64,000 bases of DNA from Acidobacteriota bacterium (lineage in GTDB: Bacteria > Acidobacteriota > Terriglobia > Acidiferrales > UBA7541), in the NCBI GenBank assembly GCA_013289835.1, contig JABCZG010000020.1, forward strand, positions 1-64,000, read 5' to 3'. Position numbers and translations under genes: made by a program. A model generated the notes under the pieces. It saw nothing but the letters and a program-made list of their open reading frames with translations. It had not been told where the DNA came from and did no database searches. Positions 1 through 8,048 of the stretch are shown here, piece by piece. How positions within the stretch are numbered: the first letter of the stretch is position 1; every line of letters begins with the position of its first letter.

Positions 1-148
1 TTTGGGTGGCGAGGGATTGGGCTTCTTTTTGGGCATGGTAGTGGCAGAAGTGGGGATGGCTGGCGATGCGCGGGGTGCGGCAACGGCGGCCGTCGGAGAA
101 GGTGAACAGACACAGGGATACGCGGTCTTTTTTACTGAGAGAAGGCAT
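1..148 (-). CDS. Partial Cys/His-rich small protein, cut by left edge
   Basis: Reading the minus strand from an ATG at 148 gives 49 codons open to the window edge. An AAGGAG ribosome-binding site lies at 155-160, 6 nt before the start. The visible N-terminus has C13, C23, C35 and H38 within a stretch containing FSDGRRCRTPR and HFCHYHA, a spacing that fits a CCCH-type zinc site. I associate this kind of short basic protein with Acidobacteria, where it is of unknown function; that memory is not verified here. The C-terminus is outside the window, so length and partners are unknown. Confidence 0.65.
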   Translation of the reverse strand, partial: MPSLSKKDRVSLCLFTFSDGRRCRTPRIASHPHFCHYHAQKEAQSLATQ

Positions 149-223
149 GGAAGTCTCCTTGAATTTGAGTTTTTGAGATTGCTTGCTGGTTCCAGCGGCG
201 CTGGCTCCGGCAAGTTGAAATGG

Positions 224-284
224 TTTTCAGTCGTCAGTTTTCAGTTTTCATTCAGAGAAGAGAAAGCAACGAGAAAGCCGTGGA
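224..284. repeat. TCAGT-rich dispersed repeat, copy A
   Basis: A run of TCAGT/TTTTCAG words ends in a purine-rich core (AGAGAAGAGAAAG followed by AACGAGAAAGCCGTGG) that is repeated almost exactly at 767-829. Related TCAGT words recur at 19255-19360 and about 60620-60650. No protein is supported here. Confidence 0.75.
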
Positions 285-295
285 ACCTGGGGGAA

Positions 296-362
296 CGCCG
301 GCAAGATGCCGGCGCTACAAAGATGGCCCGAAAACAGAAGCGCCCCGGCTTTGCCGGGGCGC
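296..362. repeat. Two adjacent GC-rich palindromes (REP-like)
   Basis: CGCCGGC (296-302) pairs with GCCGGCG (308-314) around a 5-nt loop, and GCGCCCCGGC (340-349) pairs with GCCGGGGCGC (353-362) around TTT. Neither is followed by a T-run on either strand, so a terminator role is not supported. They look like short extragenic palindromes. The rest of 161-492 holds no convincing gene. Confidence 0.55.
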
Positions 363-492
363 AGTGGTCAACGGGGATATTTTACCGCGACGGTACTTCG
401 AGTCAAAGAGAAAGATCGGGGGCAATGGCGATTGGGTTAACTGGATAGGATTCGCAAAAATGGGCTAGACTCTAGGGAGGAGAAGCAAGGAA

Positions 493-684
493 ATGGCTGC
501 GAGCATTATTGTGAGCAATCCGGCGATTCTGAGCGGCGAGCCAGTTTTTCGCGGGACCCGAGTCCCGTTCAAGTCGCTGACTGACTACTTGGAGTACGAA
601 CGGAGTCTGAGCGAGTTCCTCGAGGATTTTCCCAGCGTGACCCGGGCCGATGCGATTGCGGCCCTGGAAGAAGCTCGAATCTGA
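493..684 (+). CDS. DUF433 antitoxin-like protein
   Basis: This 63-residue protein matches the DUF433 family: a short N-terminal segment (IVSNPAILSGEPVFRGTRVP) followed by a winged-helix-like region ending in DAIAALEEAR. DUF433 proteins are usually the antitoxin half of a toxin-antitoxin pair whose toxin is a PIN-like or DUF5615 nuclease encoded immediately downstream. No such toxin follows here; the next 220 nt are non-coding and repeat-bearing. A GGAGGAGAAG Shine-Dalgarno lies just upstream at 477-486. The gene is therefore probably an orphan or acts with a partner elsewhere. Confidence 0.85.
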   Translation: MAASIIVSNPAILSGEPVFRGTRVPFKSLTDYLEYERSLSEFLEDFPSVTRADAIAALEEARI

Positions 685-766
685 AAAGTCAAAACCCGCA
701 GCCTTAAAACCGAAGGCTGCGCCACCCCAACAGCGTCTGCTCCACCCGCCCCAGGTCGTCGAAACA

Positions 767-829
767 GTTTTCAGTGGTCAGTATTCAGTTCTCAGTTAGA
801 GAAGAGAAAGTAACGAGAAAGCCGTGGGA
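767..829. repeat. TCAGT-rich dispersed repeat, copy B
   Basis: This is a near copy of 224-284, including the same AGAGAAGAGAAAG core and GAGAAAGCCGTGG end. Like copy A it lies upstream of an antitoxin-like gene (912-1130). The remainder of 685-911 shows no gene. Confidence 0.75.
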
Positions 830-911
830 CTTGAAAGAAAGCCCACACGTAAAACCAGCGGTGTGACATCCGGCAGGGGTATAATTGGAGGAGATCACCC
901 GCGAGGCGTGT

Positions 912-1130
912 GTGACCATCGAAGAACAGATTGTTGAAAAACTGCGCGATTTGCCTCCCGAAAAGCAAAAGAAAGTATTGGAGTTTGTGGACTCCCTGAA
1001 GAAGGACAGCGGGCCGAAGACGCCGCGCCGCAGCCTGCGTGGATTGTGGGCGGACCTGAACATACCCATCACAGAAGAGGACATCGCCGAGGCGCGCCGC
1101 GAAATGTGGGGCAACTTCCCGCGTCGTTGA
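912..1130 (+). CDS. DUF2281 (VapB-type) antitoxin-like protein
   Basis: From a GTG at 912 the product is 72 residues beginning MTIEEQIVEKLRDLPPEKQK, the typical start of DUF2281 proteins, followed by a basic/acidic tail. DUF2281 members are commonly the antitoxin of a VapBC-type pair. There is no PIN-domain gene beside it; the next gene is the convergent GH57 enzyme. The start is uncertain: GGAGGAG at 887-893 lies 18 nt before the GTG, and an in-frame TTG at 885 would add nine residues but would overlap that site. Confidence 0.75.
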   Translation: MTIEEQIVEKLRDLPPEKQKKVLEFVDSLKKDSGPKTPRRSLRGLWADLNIPITEEDIAEARREMWGNFPRR

Positions 1131-1177
1131 AAGAGCCCAGCATCCCGTTGGGCGGAACCCACTTCATTTGTGGAAGA

Positions 1178-3316
1178 TTAGAAAGATTCGATACGCCAGA
1201 CTAGGCGGGCGGACCAGGTTTTTTGTTTGGTGAGGTCGGGGCGCCAGACGGCGAGGATTTGGGAGCCCTGGTAGACGCGCTCGAAGCCTTCTTCGGATTC
1301 GGAGACGGTTTCGATGGGGGCGACCCAAAACTCATCCATCAAGGGGGCGTGCAGGGCGATGCGGAGGCGCTGCCAGCCATCTTCCATGCGGAGGATGGGG
1401 CCGGGCAGCACTCCGCTGAAACGCAGATTCTGGCGGCCTGCGAGCGTTTCGAAGAAGCGGTCTGGTTCCGTAGGGGCCAGTAAATTGACAATGGACTCGA
1501 TGCCGATGGCGACATGTTTGTCGAGGGGCTCCTTGAGCTTCAAACTGACTTCGCAGGCCACTTCGCAGCCTCTGGGCGCGGGGCTGAAGGTGAACTGCTT
1601 GAGGAGCAACAGCTTTGGCGCCGAGGTTTCACTCTTGCCGTGCACCAACAAGGAGTCCGCGCGGAAAAGCTCGGCGTCATTCGGCGTGGAGCTTTTTACG
1701 GTGAAGACTCCGCCGGCGAAACCTGCGTCCTCGCGCAATTCGAGATTTTCGTAGTCCGCGTGGGTGCGCGCGGGATCGAAGAAGAGAATGCGGAAGGCGT
1801 GGCGGGGCCAACGATCGTAGCGGAGAAAACGTTCGAGGCCGGGTTCCTTGACGCGAGTCTGTTCGTGAATGGAGGCGACCGCTCCCGTGGCGGATTTTCC
1901 GGCGGCTTCGCGCAGGCTGGCATGATAGGACTCGGGACGGCGGAGGATGGAGTTGACGAGCGTGGCCGCCGCGGGGCGGAAATCGAGCGCGGCGATGGTG
2001 CCGCCGTCGCTGGGCTTCAAGAGCGCCTGGTAATCCAGACCTGTGAAAAGCAACTCGGTAGCGCCGTCCGCGTCGTAATCCAAGAGTTCCACCCGAGCGG
2101 TAAGAGCGCCGGGAGTCTGGCGATCGGCGATGGCTTCTGCGCGAATGAGATTACGCCAGGGATCGGTGCGGAGGTGCGGGGCATAGATTCCGCCGAAGAT
2201 GCCGTGCCAGTAGGCGTCGTTGCACTGCGCTTTCAAGAGGAGATCGCGAGCCTGGAGCAGGTCTTCGTGAGCCTTCGTGCCGATATGCTGGGACGGCACA
2301 GCGGCGATGCGCGCGGAAACATGCAGCATTTTCTTGTGAAGCAGATTGGATTCGGGATACTTGCGAAAGAAGCCGCGCCAGGAACCTCCACGAAGGAACG
2401 AAAGAACTTCCGGGCGGGCGCTGAATTCTTTCAGAACGGCATGATAGCGCTGACGGACGCGCGTGGGGAGCACCCATTCCATCATTTCGGTGTAGGAAGC
2501 GGTGGGCAGGTCGGCGCGGCCAAGCGGAGCGTGAGAAACCAGGTATTCACCAGGCGTGGTGACTTTCAGCCAATCGGAATTTTTTTCGAGCGCGGTAAAG
2601 AACTCGTCGAGCCAGCCGTCGGTGAAACAATGCTTGTAGGTTCCGGGCCAGACGCCGAATTTCTCCATGTCGTCGCCCATGGCGGCGACGCCGCCGGGGA
2701 AACGGCTGGAGGCGTCGCGCAGATAGGCGATGACTTCTTCCACTTTTCCGAAGGGAATCAGATAGCGCAGGGCCTTTTGGCCGGGGTATAGCCAGACGGT
2801 CTTGCCGCGATCTTCAGCGATATAGGGGCCGAATAGTTCCTCCGGCTCGAAACCCGCGGAAAGAAAATGAATATCGTCGACCAGCGTGTACGCGACGTTT
2901 GCGGCGGCGAGCACGCTGGGAAGCTGCGGCTCCCAAACACGTTCAGCAAGCCATGCACCGGAAGGCGGGAGGCCGAAGTGTTTTTCCAGGTAGGCGGCGA
3001 GGCGCGTAATTTGCTCGTGCTGGTCCTCCTGGGGGATCGAGATCAGGATCGGTTCATAGAAGCCGCCGCCCACGAGTTCCACCTGGCCGGCCTGGACTAG
3101 TTTTTTCAAGCGCACGAAGTATTCAGGGCGATTTACCTCAAACCAGGTCAGGAGCGGGCCGGAATAATGAAGGCCGAGATGGACGCCGGGATGTTTTTCG
3201 AGCTGCTCGACAAATGGGAGGTAGGAAGTTTCATAGGCTTTTTCGAGCACATGCTCGAAATTGCCGCAAGGCTGGTGCGCGTGAATGAGGAGAGCGAGAT
3301 GGAAATTCTGGGGCAT
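1178..3316 (-). CDS. GH57 alpha-amylase / 4-alpha-glucanotransferase
   Basis: A 712-residue cytoplasmic enzyme of glycoside hydrolase family 57, probably acting on alpha-1,4-glucans such as glycogen. The N-terminal half is the (beta/alpha)7 barrel: IHAHQP near residue 11, AERVWEP with the presumed nucleophile E125, and GDDMEKFG with the presumed acid D215/D216. The C-terminal half resembles the DUF1925/DUF1926 beta-domains of Thermococcus 4-alpha-glucanotransferase, and the length matches that subgroup. No signal peptide is seen. It stands alone, so amylase versus transferase activity cannot be separated from sequence. Confidence 0.9.
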   Translation of the reverse strand: MPQNFHLALLIHAHQPCGNFEHVLEKAYETSYLPFVEQLEKHPGVHLGLHYSGPLLTWFEVNRPEYFVRLKKLVQAGQVELVGGGFYEPILISIPQEDQHEQITRLAAYLEKHFGLPPSGAWLAERVWEPQLPSVLAAANVAYTLVDDIHFLSAGFEPEELFGPYIAEDRGKTVWLYPGQKALRYLIPFGKVEEVIAYLRDASSRFPGGVAAMGDDMEKFGVWPGTYKHCFTDGWLDEFFTALEKNSDWLKVTTPGEYLVSHAPLGRADLPTASYTEMMEWVLPTRVRQRYHAVLKEFSARPEVLSFLRGGSWRGFFRKYPESNLLHKKMLHVSARIAAVPSQHIGTKAHEDLLQARDLLLKAQCNDAYWHGIFGGIYAPHLRTDPWRNLIRAEAIADRQTPGALTARVELLDYDADGATELLFTGLDYQALLKPSDGGTIAALDFRPAAATLVNSILRRPESYHASLREAAGKSATGAVASIHEQTRVKEPGLERFLRYDRWPRHAFRILFFDPARTHADYENLELREDAGFAGGVFTVKSSTPNDAELFRADSLLVHGKSETSAPKLLLLKQFTFSPAPRGCEVACEVSLKLKEPLDKHVAIGIESIVNLLAPTEPDRFFETLAGRQNLRFSGVLPGPILRMEDGWQRLRIALHAPLMDEFWVAPIETVSESEEGFERVYQGSQILAVWRPDLTKQKTWSARLVWRIESF

Positions 3317-3447
3317 GGGGACAGTTTTTTCTCTTAGACATCATAACCTGACACGCAAATTTCTGAGTTTCAGGGGCGGCAGGCTTGCGCGAAATGCGTA
3401 ACTCAAGAGGATGAGATGCACTGCGCCAGACAAAGACACAAAGCCGT

Positions 3448-5223
3448 TCACGGGGAGGCGTGCTTCAGCACCCAATCGGAGACGGCGGCCAGGGCCTCCG
3501 GCGCCATAGTCTCCTCGATTCCGCCATATTCCGCCGGGGAACCGGTCGGAGCGTGCTGGAAGAGATGGTTTAAGCCGGGCAATTCGGAGGCTTGAACATC
3601 CTTGTTGCCGGCGTCCTCAAGAGTTTTCTTAATTTTATAAAGGTTTTCCTTTGGCGGGACCTGCAAATCCTTTTGGCCGTTTAGAGCGAGCAGCGGACAC
3701 AACGTCTTTCGAAGGGCGGGTAAAGGATCGTAGTCGAGGATATCTCGAAACCACGGGGAGGCCATGGTGCGCACTTGGGCTTGCAAGGTCGCGGGGGGGA
3801 CCAAGGCGCCCATGCCGGTGGACTGCACGAGATCGCTCAATTTGGATTCGAATACGGCGGGATCTTTTTCCTGGCGCGCCAGGGCGTAGGTTTGTTTGTT
3901 GAAGTCGAGCGTTCGCGAGATTTGTTCTTCACCAATGCCTGCCACTTTCATGATGAGTTCGGATTGGAGCAGCAGGATGTCTTCGCCTTTCAAGGCGGGG
4001 GCCGCGAGGAGCACGACCCAGGCGATATCAGTGGAATGTGATGCGACGATGGGCGCGATCAGGCCGCCTTCGCTGTGGCCGATGAGGCCGATGCGCTTGG
4101 GGTCCATGTCCTTGCGGGTTTTCAGATAGGCGACCGCCGACTGCGCATCGGCAGCAAAGTCCTGAATGGTGGCGCTGTCATAGCTGCCGGTGGACTTACC
4201 GATGCCACGCTTATCAAACCGCAGAACGGCAATTCCTTTGCGCGTGAGATGGTCGGCCAGAACGAGGAAAGAGCGATGCCCTTCGACGGTTTCGTCACGA
4301 TCGTGGGGACCGCTGCCACTGAGTAGAATGGCCACGGGGAAGGGGCCGGGGCCCTGCGGAAGCGTGAGAGTGCCCGAGAGGGAAACGTGTGCCTGGTCGT
4401 TCGAGAAAGTGACTTCTTCCTCTTTATAGGGGTAGGGCTTCACGGGGTCTTGCGGTCGAAGGAGAGGCAGGAGTTGATCCGAGCGACGAAACTCGAGCTT
4501 TTGCTCGACGCCGCTTTGCGTCCAGCTACCGGTCATGACGGTCTTGGCCGGATTGAGCGTGCCGGTGTAGGAGCCTTTTACGACTGGAATTTCGAAGTGA
4601 AAGCTGTTTTCTTTCTGGCTGACTTTGACGGCGGGGAGACCGCTGACTCCCTGATCAGGACTGTCGAGGGCGGCGAGTAGCTGCTTCTTGTCATCATGCG
4701 TGACGTGCAACTGGAGGCGCAGGCGCAGGCCGTTGGCTGCGATGGCGCCTTGCCAAACGCCTTCGGCGGTGGCGATGGCGTCCGAGGGTTTGCGCGCGCC
4801 AGCGTTCGCCGCCTCGCGGTGGAACACGAGGCCGAGGCTGATGCTGCTCTGTGTCCAGCCACCGTCGACGGTGCGGTGATCGGCGGAGATCGTTCCTGCA
4901 TAGGAAGCGCCTACGGAGGAGACCTTGAAGGTGAGATTCGAATCGTCTTGTGCGAGAGAGTCCACGGGGATGCCGTAGACGCCTTGATCGAGACTGTCAA
5001 TGGTAGCTTTGAAGGAGCCGTCTGGTTCTTTGGAAATGTGGAGGACGAGGTGAAGGAGAGCGTCGCCGGCTTGCAATGAGCCAGCCCAGCTGCCTTCTAG
5101 AGTTGCGGGGACAGGATGCGGCGCCGGTTTGTGCACGGCTGGTGCTTGAGCGGAAGCATTGCAGACAAGAAAGAAAGCGACGAACAAAACAGCAGCCACG
5201 CGGCGCCGTATCCCAATCTTCAC
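3448..5223 (-). CDS. Exported alpha/beta hydrolase with duplicated N-terminal domain
   Basis: I place the start at GTG 5223 (591 residues) because GGAGG at 5230-5234 is 6 nt upstream and the product then begins with a clean signal peptide (KIGIRRR, a hydrophobic stretch, then NASAQ). After the signal come two homologous segments of about 100 residues, each with LEG/AEGxWxG, DSLDQGVxGIP or DSPDQGVSGLP, and a GxWTQS ending, resembling small beta-sandwich or lipocalin-like modules. The C-terminal half is an alpha/beta hydrolase: HDRDET near its start, RFDKRGIG, nucleophile motif GHSEGG near residue 383, and a final LNHLFQ with the likely catalytic His. Substrate unknown; peptidase S9/dienelactone-hydrolase-like. 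Confidence 0.85.
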   Translation of the reverse strand: MKIGIRRRVAAVLFVAFFLVCNASAQAPAVHKPAPHPVPATLEGSWAGSLQAGDALLHLVLHISKEPDGSFKATIDSLDQGVYGIPVDSLAQDDSNLTFKVSSVGASYAGTISADHRTVDGGWTQSSISLGLVFHREAANAGARKPSDAIATAEGVWQGAIAANGLRLRLQLHVTHDDKKQLLAALDSPDQGVSGLPAVKVSQKENSFHFEIPVVKGSYTGTLNPAKTVMTGSWTQSGVEQKLEFRRSDQLLPLLRPQDPVKPYPYKEEEVTFSNDQAHVSLSGTLTLPQGPGPFPVAILLSGSGPHDRDETVEGHRSFLVLADHLTRKGIAVLRFDKRGIGKSTGSYDSATIQDFAADAQSAVAYLKTRKDMDPKRIGLIGHSEGGLIAPIVASHSTDIAWVVLLAAPALKGEDILLLQSELIMKVAGIGEEQISRTLDFNKQTYALARQEKDPAVFESKLSDLVQSTGMGALVPPATLQAQVRTMASPWFRDILDYDPLPALRKTLCPLLALNGQKDLQVPPKENLYKIKKTLEDAGNKDVQASELPGLNHLFQHAPTGSPAEYGGIEETMAPEALAAVSDWVLKHASP

Positions 5224-5355
5224 GCAAGACCTCCGCACAGATCCATCAGCACGGTAGATGGTTCCTCTCTAAAAAGAGTTGGAAACGGATCCCCGGAGAA
5301 AGCTGCCTGCGATGGTTGGAGCTCGCAGGCAGCGATGATTCGAAAGAATGGGAGG

Positions 5356-5385
5356 AAAAAAAAGCGGCACGCCAAAGCGTGCCGC
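5356..5385 (-). terminator. Intrinsic terminator of the ferredoxin gene
   Basis: On the minus strand a 9-bp perfect stem (GCGGCACGC / GCGTGCCGC, 5364-5385) with a 4-nt loop is followed by eight Ts (5363-5356). It lies 40 nt after the ferredoxin stop codon. Confidence 0.9.
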
Positions 5386-5424
5386 GAGACATTTCCAAAA
5401 TTTAACTAGCCGCGCCAGAACGAG

Positions 5425-5691
5425 CTACTTCTTGTTGGCGTACCAATCGGCGTTGATGGGCGTGAAACTATTCCACTTTTCCGGGAGATCTTCGAGGGCG
5501 AAGATGGCGGTCACCGGGCAGACCGGGACGCACGCGCCACAATCGATGCACTCCGTGGGATGGATGTACAGCTGCGTTTCGGATTCGAACGCGGGTTCGT
5601 CCTTGCGCGGGTGAATGCAGTCCACCGGGCAGACATCCACGCAGGCGGTGTCTTTTGTGCCGATGCAAGGCTCGGCAATCACGTAAGCCAT
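5425..5691 (-). CDS. 7Fe/8Fe bacterial-type ferredoxin
   Basis: This 88-residue electron carrier has the FdxA-like cluster pattern: an N-terminal C-x7-C-x3-CP arrangement ([18 protein letters not shown]) and a second [12 protein letters not shown] motif. The altered first motif (extra residues between the first two Cys) is typical of ferredoxins carrying one [3Fe-4S] and one [4Fe-4S] cluster. A strong AGGAG-type site precedes the ATG. It is monocistronic, closed by its own terminator, with the TlpA-like gene diverging on the other side. The redox partner is not evident from the neighbourhood. Confidence 0.92.
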   Translation of the reverse strand: MAYVIAEPCIGTKDTACVDVCPVDCIHPRKDEPAFESETQLYIHPTECIDCGACVPVCPVTAIFALEDLPEKWNSFTPINADWYANKK

Positions 5692-5875
5692 TCGGGATCT
5701 CCTTTGTCCGTGCAGCGGGCCGGTGGCCTGCTGCGCGAAACAATACTACCAGCCAAAAATGCCTTATACCATGCGGCTGCTGGAAGCAGCAAGCAGGGTA
5801 GTGCAATTGTACGCGGTGCGAATGACTTTCTCAACCGGCGGGGGTGCGGATAGAATGGGAGTGGAAGGCAGGACC

Positions 5876-6400
5876 ATGAGAACTCGGACCGTTTTTGTCG
5901 CAGTGATACTGCTCGCGTTTGTGACACCCTTTGCTGCGCCGCAGGCGCCCAAAGCTCGGGCTGTACGAGATCCGGAGCCGATTGACGCGGACGGGTATCA
6001 GAAATTGTTGCAGCAGTACCGCGGGAAGCCGCTGTTGGTCACGTTCTGGGCGACGTGGTGCGAGCCTTGCCGCGACGAGTACCCGATGCTGAATGAGCTG
6101 GCCAAACGATATGCACCGCAGGGGTTGAAGGTCGTGGGGATCAGCATGGACGATGATGGGGACAGGATATTGATGAGGCGGTTTTTGGCGCGGTATAACC
6201 CGGTGTTTACCAATTACCGGAAAAAGCCGGGGAGCGAGGCGACGTTTGATCAGGCGGTTTATGCGGGCTGGAATGGATCGCTTCCGGCGACGTTTTTTTA
6301 CGCGAAGACTGGGGATCAGATTGGGCACGTGTTGGGCGAGGGCACGCGCGCTACGTATGAGTCTGCAATTCAATCGCTGCTGGGATCGGGTTCCAAGTAG
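5876..6400 (+). CDS. TlpA/ResA-like exported thioredoxin
   Basis: From ATG 5876 the product is 174 residues: a signal peptide or N-terminal anchor (MRTRTVFVAVILLAFVTPFA), then a thioredoxin fold with FWATWCEPC (active site CEPC), DEYPMLNELAKRY and a cis-Pro loop (SLPATFF). This is the TlpA/AhpC-TSA redoxin family that reduces disulfides in the periplasm. Upstream in-frame codons exist back to 5723, but only the chosen start gives an export signal. It overlaps no neighbour and may be cotranscribed with the methyltransferase 31 nt downstream. Confidence 0.88.
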   Translation: MRTRTVFVAVILLAFVTPFAAPQAPKARAVRDPEPIDADGYQKLLQQYRGKPLLVTFWATWCEPCRDEYPMLNELAKRYAPQGLKVVGISMDDDGDRILMRRFLARYNPVFTNYRKKPGSEATFDQAVYAGWNGSLPATFFYAKTGDQIGHVLGEGTRATYESAIQSLLGSGSK

Positions 6401-6431
6401 AGATGAAGCGCGTTTGGCCAGGAGAAAAACT

Positions 6432-7088
6432 GTGATTCTGAGCAAGAACCTGCGAAGTGGGTATATCCAGGACGACGTCGAGCAGTACGTTTATGATTTA
6501 TTGCCGGAGCGCGATGCGGTTGTCAGCGAGATTGAGGCGTATGCGGCGGAGCATGACGTGCCGATCATCGGGCCGGCGGTGGCGCGGATGCTGGCGCTCT
6601 TCGTGCAGGTCTCCGGCGCGAAGCGGATTTTCGAGATGGGGTCGGCGATTGGATATTCGACCATTTGGCTGGCGCGGGCCGCGGGGCCGAAGGGCAAAGT
6701 GATTTATACGGACGGTGATCCGGAAAAGGCGAAGAGGGCCAAGGAGTATTTTCGGCGGGCGGGGGTGGCGAAGCGAATCGAGGTGCGAGTCGGTGACGCC
6801 TTGGAGCTGGTGAAGAAGGCGGCGGGAAAATTTGACCTTATTTTTAATGATGTGAATAAATCTCAATATCCTGCGGCGTTGCGCGCGGGGCTGCCGAAGG
6901 TGCGGCGCGGGGGCTTGTTCATTACGGACAATACTTTGTGGTCTGGGAAAGCGGCGCGGCCGGCGGCGCTCGAAGATGCAGATACACACGGCATTCAGGA
7001 ATTCAACCGGGTGGTTTACGCTACGAAGGAGCTCTACCCCGTGTTGATTCCTCTGCGTGACGGCGTCACCGTCTGCCAAAAACTCTAG
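6432..7088 (+). CDS. SAM-dependent O-methyltransferase
   Basis: Start GTG 6432 is set by AGGAG at 6420-6424 (7-nt spacing); the product is 218 residues. The fold is that of methyltransferase family 3 (caffeoyl-CoA/catechol O-methyltransferase type): FEMGSAIGYSTIWLA is the SAM-binding motif I, VIYTDGD the acidic loop binding the ribose, and FDLIFNDVNK plus ITDNTLWSG give the metal-binding acidic residues. Bacterial members act on small phenolics or as host-unspecific O-methyltransferases, so substrate cannot be inferred. It ends 13 nt before the convergent proline dehydrogenase. Confidence 0.88.
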   Translation: MILSKNLRSGYIQDDVEQYVYDLLPERDAVVSEIEAYAAEHDVPIIGPAVARMLALFVQVSGAKRIFEMGSAIGYSTIWLARAAGPKGKVIYTDGDPEKAKRAKEYFRRAGVAKRIEVRVGDALELVKKAAGKFDLIFNDVNKSQYPAALRAGLPKVRRGGLFITDNTLWSGKAARPAALEDADTHGIQEFNRVVYATKELYPVLIPLRDGVTVCQKL

Positions 7089-7101
7089 ACGCCAAACTAC
7101 G

Positions 7102-8013
7102 TCACTTGCGGAAGAAGTTGCGAACCAAAAAGCCGACGTTGGCGGGGCGCTCGGCGAGACGGCGCATGAAGTAGGGGAACCAGTCGTTGCCGAAGGGAAT
7201 GTAGATGCGGATGCGGTAGCCATCGCGGACGAGGCGGCGCTGCAGATCGGTGCGGACTCCGTATAACATTTGAAATTCGAAATCGTCTTTGGAGATTTGC
7301 TTGGCGGCGGCAAATCGAATGGTGGCTGCGATCATCTTCGGATCATGGGTGGCAATCCCGTGGTAGAAGCCGCTGGAAAGAAGCATCTGCATCAGGCGGA
7401 TGTAGTTGGCGTCAACGTCGGCTTTCTCCGGATAGGCAACTTCCACTGATTCTTTGTAGGCGCCTTTGCAGAGGCGGATGCGGCAGCCGTAGGCCAGCAA
7501 GTCCGTGACGTCGGTCTCGCTGCGGTAGAGATAGGATTGGATCACCGTGCCGACGGCGGGGTTCCGGACGCGCACGCTTTTGACGAGGTCAATGGTGCGC
7601 TGCGTGTAAAGCGAGCCTTCCATATCAATGCGCAGAAAGTTTTCGAAATGCGCGGCGAATTCCACGATGGACATGACCAGGCCCTGGCAGAAATCGGTGT
7701 TCAGGTCGAGGCCAAGCTGCGTCAGCTTGCAGGAGACGTTGGCTTGGATTCCTTCCTTAGCGATGCGTTCGAAAATTTCCAGATAGGTGTCGCGGGAATG
7801 CTGGGCGTCGGTGGTGTTGGCAACATTTTCACCGAGATAATCGAGGCTGGTGAGCATTCCGGCGTCGTTGCAGCGGCGGGCAGCTTCGATGGCTTCGTCG
7901 AGCGATTCGCCGGCGACGAAGCGGCGCGCCATGCGGCGGGTTGTGCCATTGGAGGTAACCCAACTGGCGAAGCCTTTGCTTTCGGAGAGCTTCAGGAGCG
8001 TGGAGCGGAGCAT
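7102..8013 (-). CDS. Proline dehydrogenase (monofunctional)
   Basis: A 303-residue FAD enzyme that oxidises proline to pyrroline-5-carboxylate. It shows the compact bacterial ProDH barrel: SCKLTQLGLDL, RIDMEGS, GTVIQSYLYRS, RLCKGAYKES (substrate and FAD contacts), IATHDPKMI and, near the C-terminus, a YGVRTDLQRRLVRDGYRIRIYIPFG segment including the conserved arginines that bind the proline carboxylate. The length fits a monofunctional enzyme rather than PutA. The partner P5C dehydrogenase is not in the window. It lies 35 nt downstream of trxB on the same strand. Confidence 0.93.
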   Translation of the reverse strand: MLRSTLLKLSESKGFASWVTSNGTTRRMARRFVAGESLDEAIEAARRCNDAGMLTSLDYLGENVANTTDAQHSRDTYLEIFERIAKEGIQANVSCKLTQLGLDLNTDFCQGLVMSIVEFAAHFENFLRIDMEGSLYTQRTIDLVKSVRVRNPAVGTVIQSYLYRSETDVTDLLAYGCRIRLCKGAYKESVEVAYPEKADVDANYIRLMQMLLSSGFYHGIATHDPKMIAATIRFAAAKQISKDDFEFQMLYGVRTDLQRRLVRDGYRIRIYIPFGNDWFPYFMRRLAERPANVGFLVRNFFRK

Positions 8014-8048
8014 GCGGGTTTAATTATGGCAGTCTGGAAAGATTGAAA

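Noticed and set aside
340..362. Terminator-like hairpin
   Set aside because: The stem is perfect but no T-run follows on either strand.
224..829. Possible CRISPR array from repeated TCAGT words
   Set aside because: Unequal spacing, no uniform spacers, no cas genes; better described as dispersed repeats.
1514..2791. A 425-codon plus-strand frame opposite the GH57 gene
   Set aside because: Antisense shadow of the GH57 enzyme; no domain features.
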